Shown in pieces: positions 13,658-14,385 of a stretch of 14,385 nt of DNA. The notes under the pieces are model-generated. The model saw nothing but the letters and a program-made list of their open reading frames with translations. It made no database searches and was not told where the DNA came from. The DNA is from Nitriliruptoraceae bacterium (GTDB taxonomy: Bacteria > Actinomycetota > Nitriliruptoria > Nitriliruptorales > Nitriliruptoraceae): positions 1 through 14,385 of the forward strand of contig SLDB01000330.1 of assembly GCA_007125475.1 (NCBI GenBank), read 5' to 3'. A program made the position numbers and the translations under genes. How positions within the stretch are numbered: position 1 is the stretch's first letter; each line of letters begins with the position of its first letter.

Positions 13658-14385
13658 GTGGGCGATCCCCGCGACCGGGACCCTCCAGGTCGTCCTCCCG
13701 ACGTGGGGGTACGCACCTCCCCACGACGGCTCACCGCCGAGGAGATCCAGGCACGCACCCCCCCGGGGCGGAACCGCTACGCCGACTTCCTGCGGTTCGC
13801 CTCGATCCTCGTCGTGGTCCTCGGGCACTGGCTGATCTCGGTCGTCACCGTCACCGACGGCCAGCTCGAGGGGGAGAGCCTGCTGGCGCTGGTACCCGAG
13901 ACCCAGTGGCTGACCTGGGTGTTCCAGGTGATGCCGCTGTTCTTCTGGGTTGGCGGATACGCCAACGCCGCGGCGTACCGCTCGGCACGGACCCGCGGCA
14001 TCGGGTGGGCCGACTGGGTCCGTGGCCGTGCCCGTCGGTTGCTCCGGCCCGCCGTCCCGCTCTTCGCCGTCTGGATCCCCGTCGGTGTGGTCCTCGGCTG
14101 GTTCGGTGTGCCGCGCGACATGCTGCAGTTCGCCACCCAGGTCGTGATCGTGCCGGTGTGGTTCCTCGCCGCCTACCTGGTCGTGTGCTCCTTCGTCCCG
14201 GTGACCTACCGCCTCCACGAGGCCGCCCCGGTGGCGACGCTGCTGACGTTCGTCTCACTCGCCGTCGGGGTCGACGTCCTGCACCAGCTCGGCACCCCCG
14301 TGATCGGGTGGTCGAACTTCCTGTGGGTGTGGGGTGCGATCCACCAGGCCGGCTACCTGTGGCACGACGAGGACCGCGGGCGTGA
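13658..14385 (+). CDS. Acyltransferase-3 family membrane protein (partial, 3' end beyond window)
   Basis: An open frame of 242 codons with no stop runs to the right edge. The start GTG 13658 lies 7 bases after TGAGG (13646-13650), and GTG 13655 is an alternative. The start is 4 bases after the preceding stop, so the genes are probably cotranscribed. The first 38 residues are hydrophilic and proline/arginine-rich. The family's opening motif follows: RYADFLRFASILVVVLGHW with Arg40 and the probable catalytic His57 in helix 1. MPLFFWVGGYANAAAYRSA and WVRGRARRLLRPAVPLFAVW come next, as in actinobacterial acyltransferase-3 proteins, and then further membrane helices. Such enzymes acylate extracytoplasmic sugars or lipids. 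The substrate is unknown here. Confidence 0.88.
   Translation, partial: MGDPRDRDPPGRPPDVGVRTSPRRLTAEEIQARTPPGRNRYADFLRFASILVVVLGHWLISVVTVTDGQLEGESLLALVPETQWLTWVFQVMPLFFWVGGYANAAAYRSARTRGIGWADWVRGRARRLLRPAVPLFAVWIPVGVVLGWFGVPRDMLQFATQVVIVPVWFLAAYLVVCSFVPVTYRLHEAAPVATLLTFVSLAVGVDVLHQLGTPVIGWSNFLWVWGAIHQAGYLWHDEDRGR

Overview
The window is high-GC DNA (roughly 70% by eye) with frequent GTG starts and strong C/G third-position preference. The gene content also fits Actinomycetota: an MTH1187-type thiamine-binding protein, an actinobacterial-style GH65 enzyme, a xi-like GST, and tRNAs without encoded CCA. I cannot fix the order or genus. A deep-branching high-GC lineage such as Nitriliruptoria is possible but unproven. 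Everything reads as ordinary chromosome. I see no transposase, integrase, CRISPR array, phage gene or recognisable defence system.

Layout. Bases 1-52 hold the tail of a plus-strand gene, probably a quinone-oxidoreductase-type dehydrogenase. A 17-bp perfect stem and a minus-strand tRNA-Asn follow. Next come two minus-strand genes, a single-cysteine DsbA-like protein and a four-helix membrane protein. Divergent from them is a plus-strand thiamine-binding protein whose stop codon lies in an array of 17-bp tandem repeats. A minus-strand EamA transporter converges on that array. The transporter and a plus-strand 77-residue membrane peptide share a divergent promoter region with nested inverted repeats.

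Bases 3456-5971 carry an ACAD10/11-like acyl-CoA dehydrogenase and then a lipoprotein sugar-dehydrogenase-type beta-propeller with a very acidic tether. A CAT-anticodon tRNA follows. After it comes a translationally coupled pair: a haloalkane dehalogenase with a full catalytic pentad, and a hemolysin III/PAQR membrane protein. Converging on that pair is a two-domain NAD+ synthetase whose glutaminase domain looks intact but whose synthetase domain deviates at several usually conserved positions. Divergent from it are a GH65 carbohydrate-active enzyme, a xi-like glutathione/mycothiol transferase, and an acyltransferase-3 gene that runs off the right edge.

The genes look metabolic (fatty-acid oxidation, dehalogenation, thiol chemistry, NAD synthesis, sugar phosphorolysis) and do not form one obvious pathway. 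The items most worth a second look are the divergent NAD synthetase, the 17-bp repeat array, the inverted repeats between the EamA gene and the small membrane gene, and the thiol-related DsbA/four-helix pair. No single large novel system is evident.
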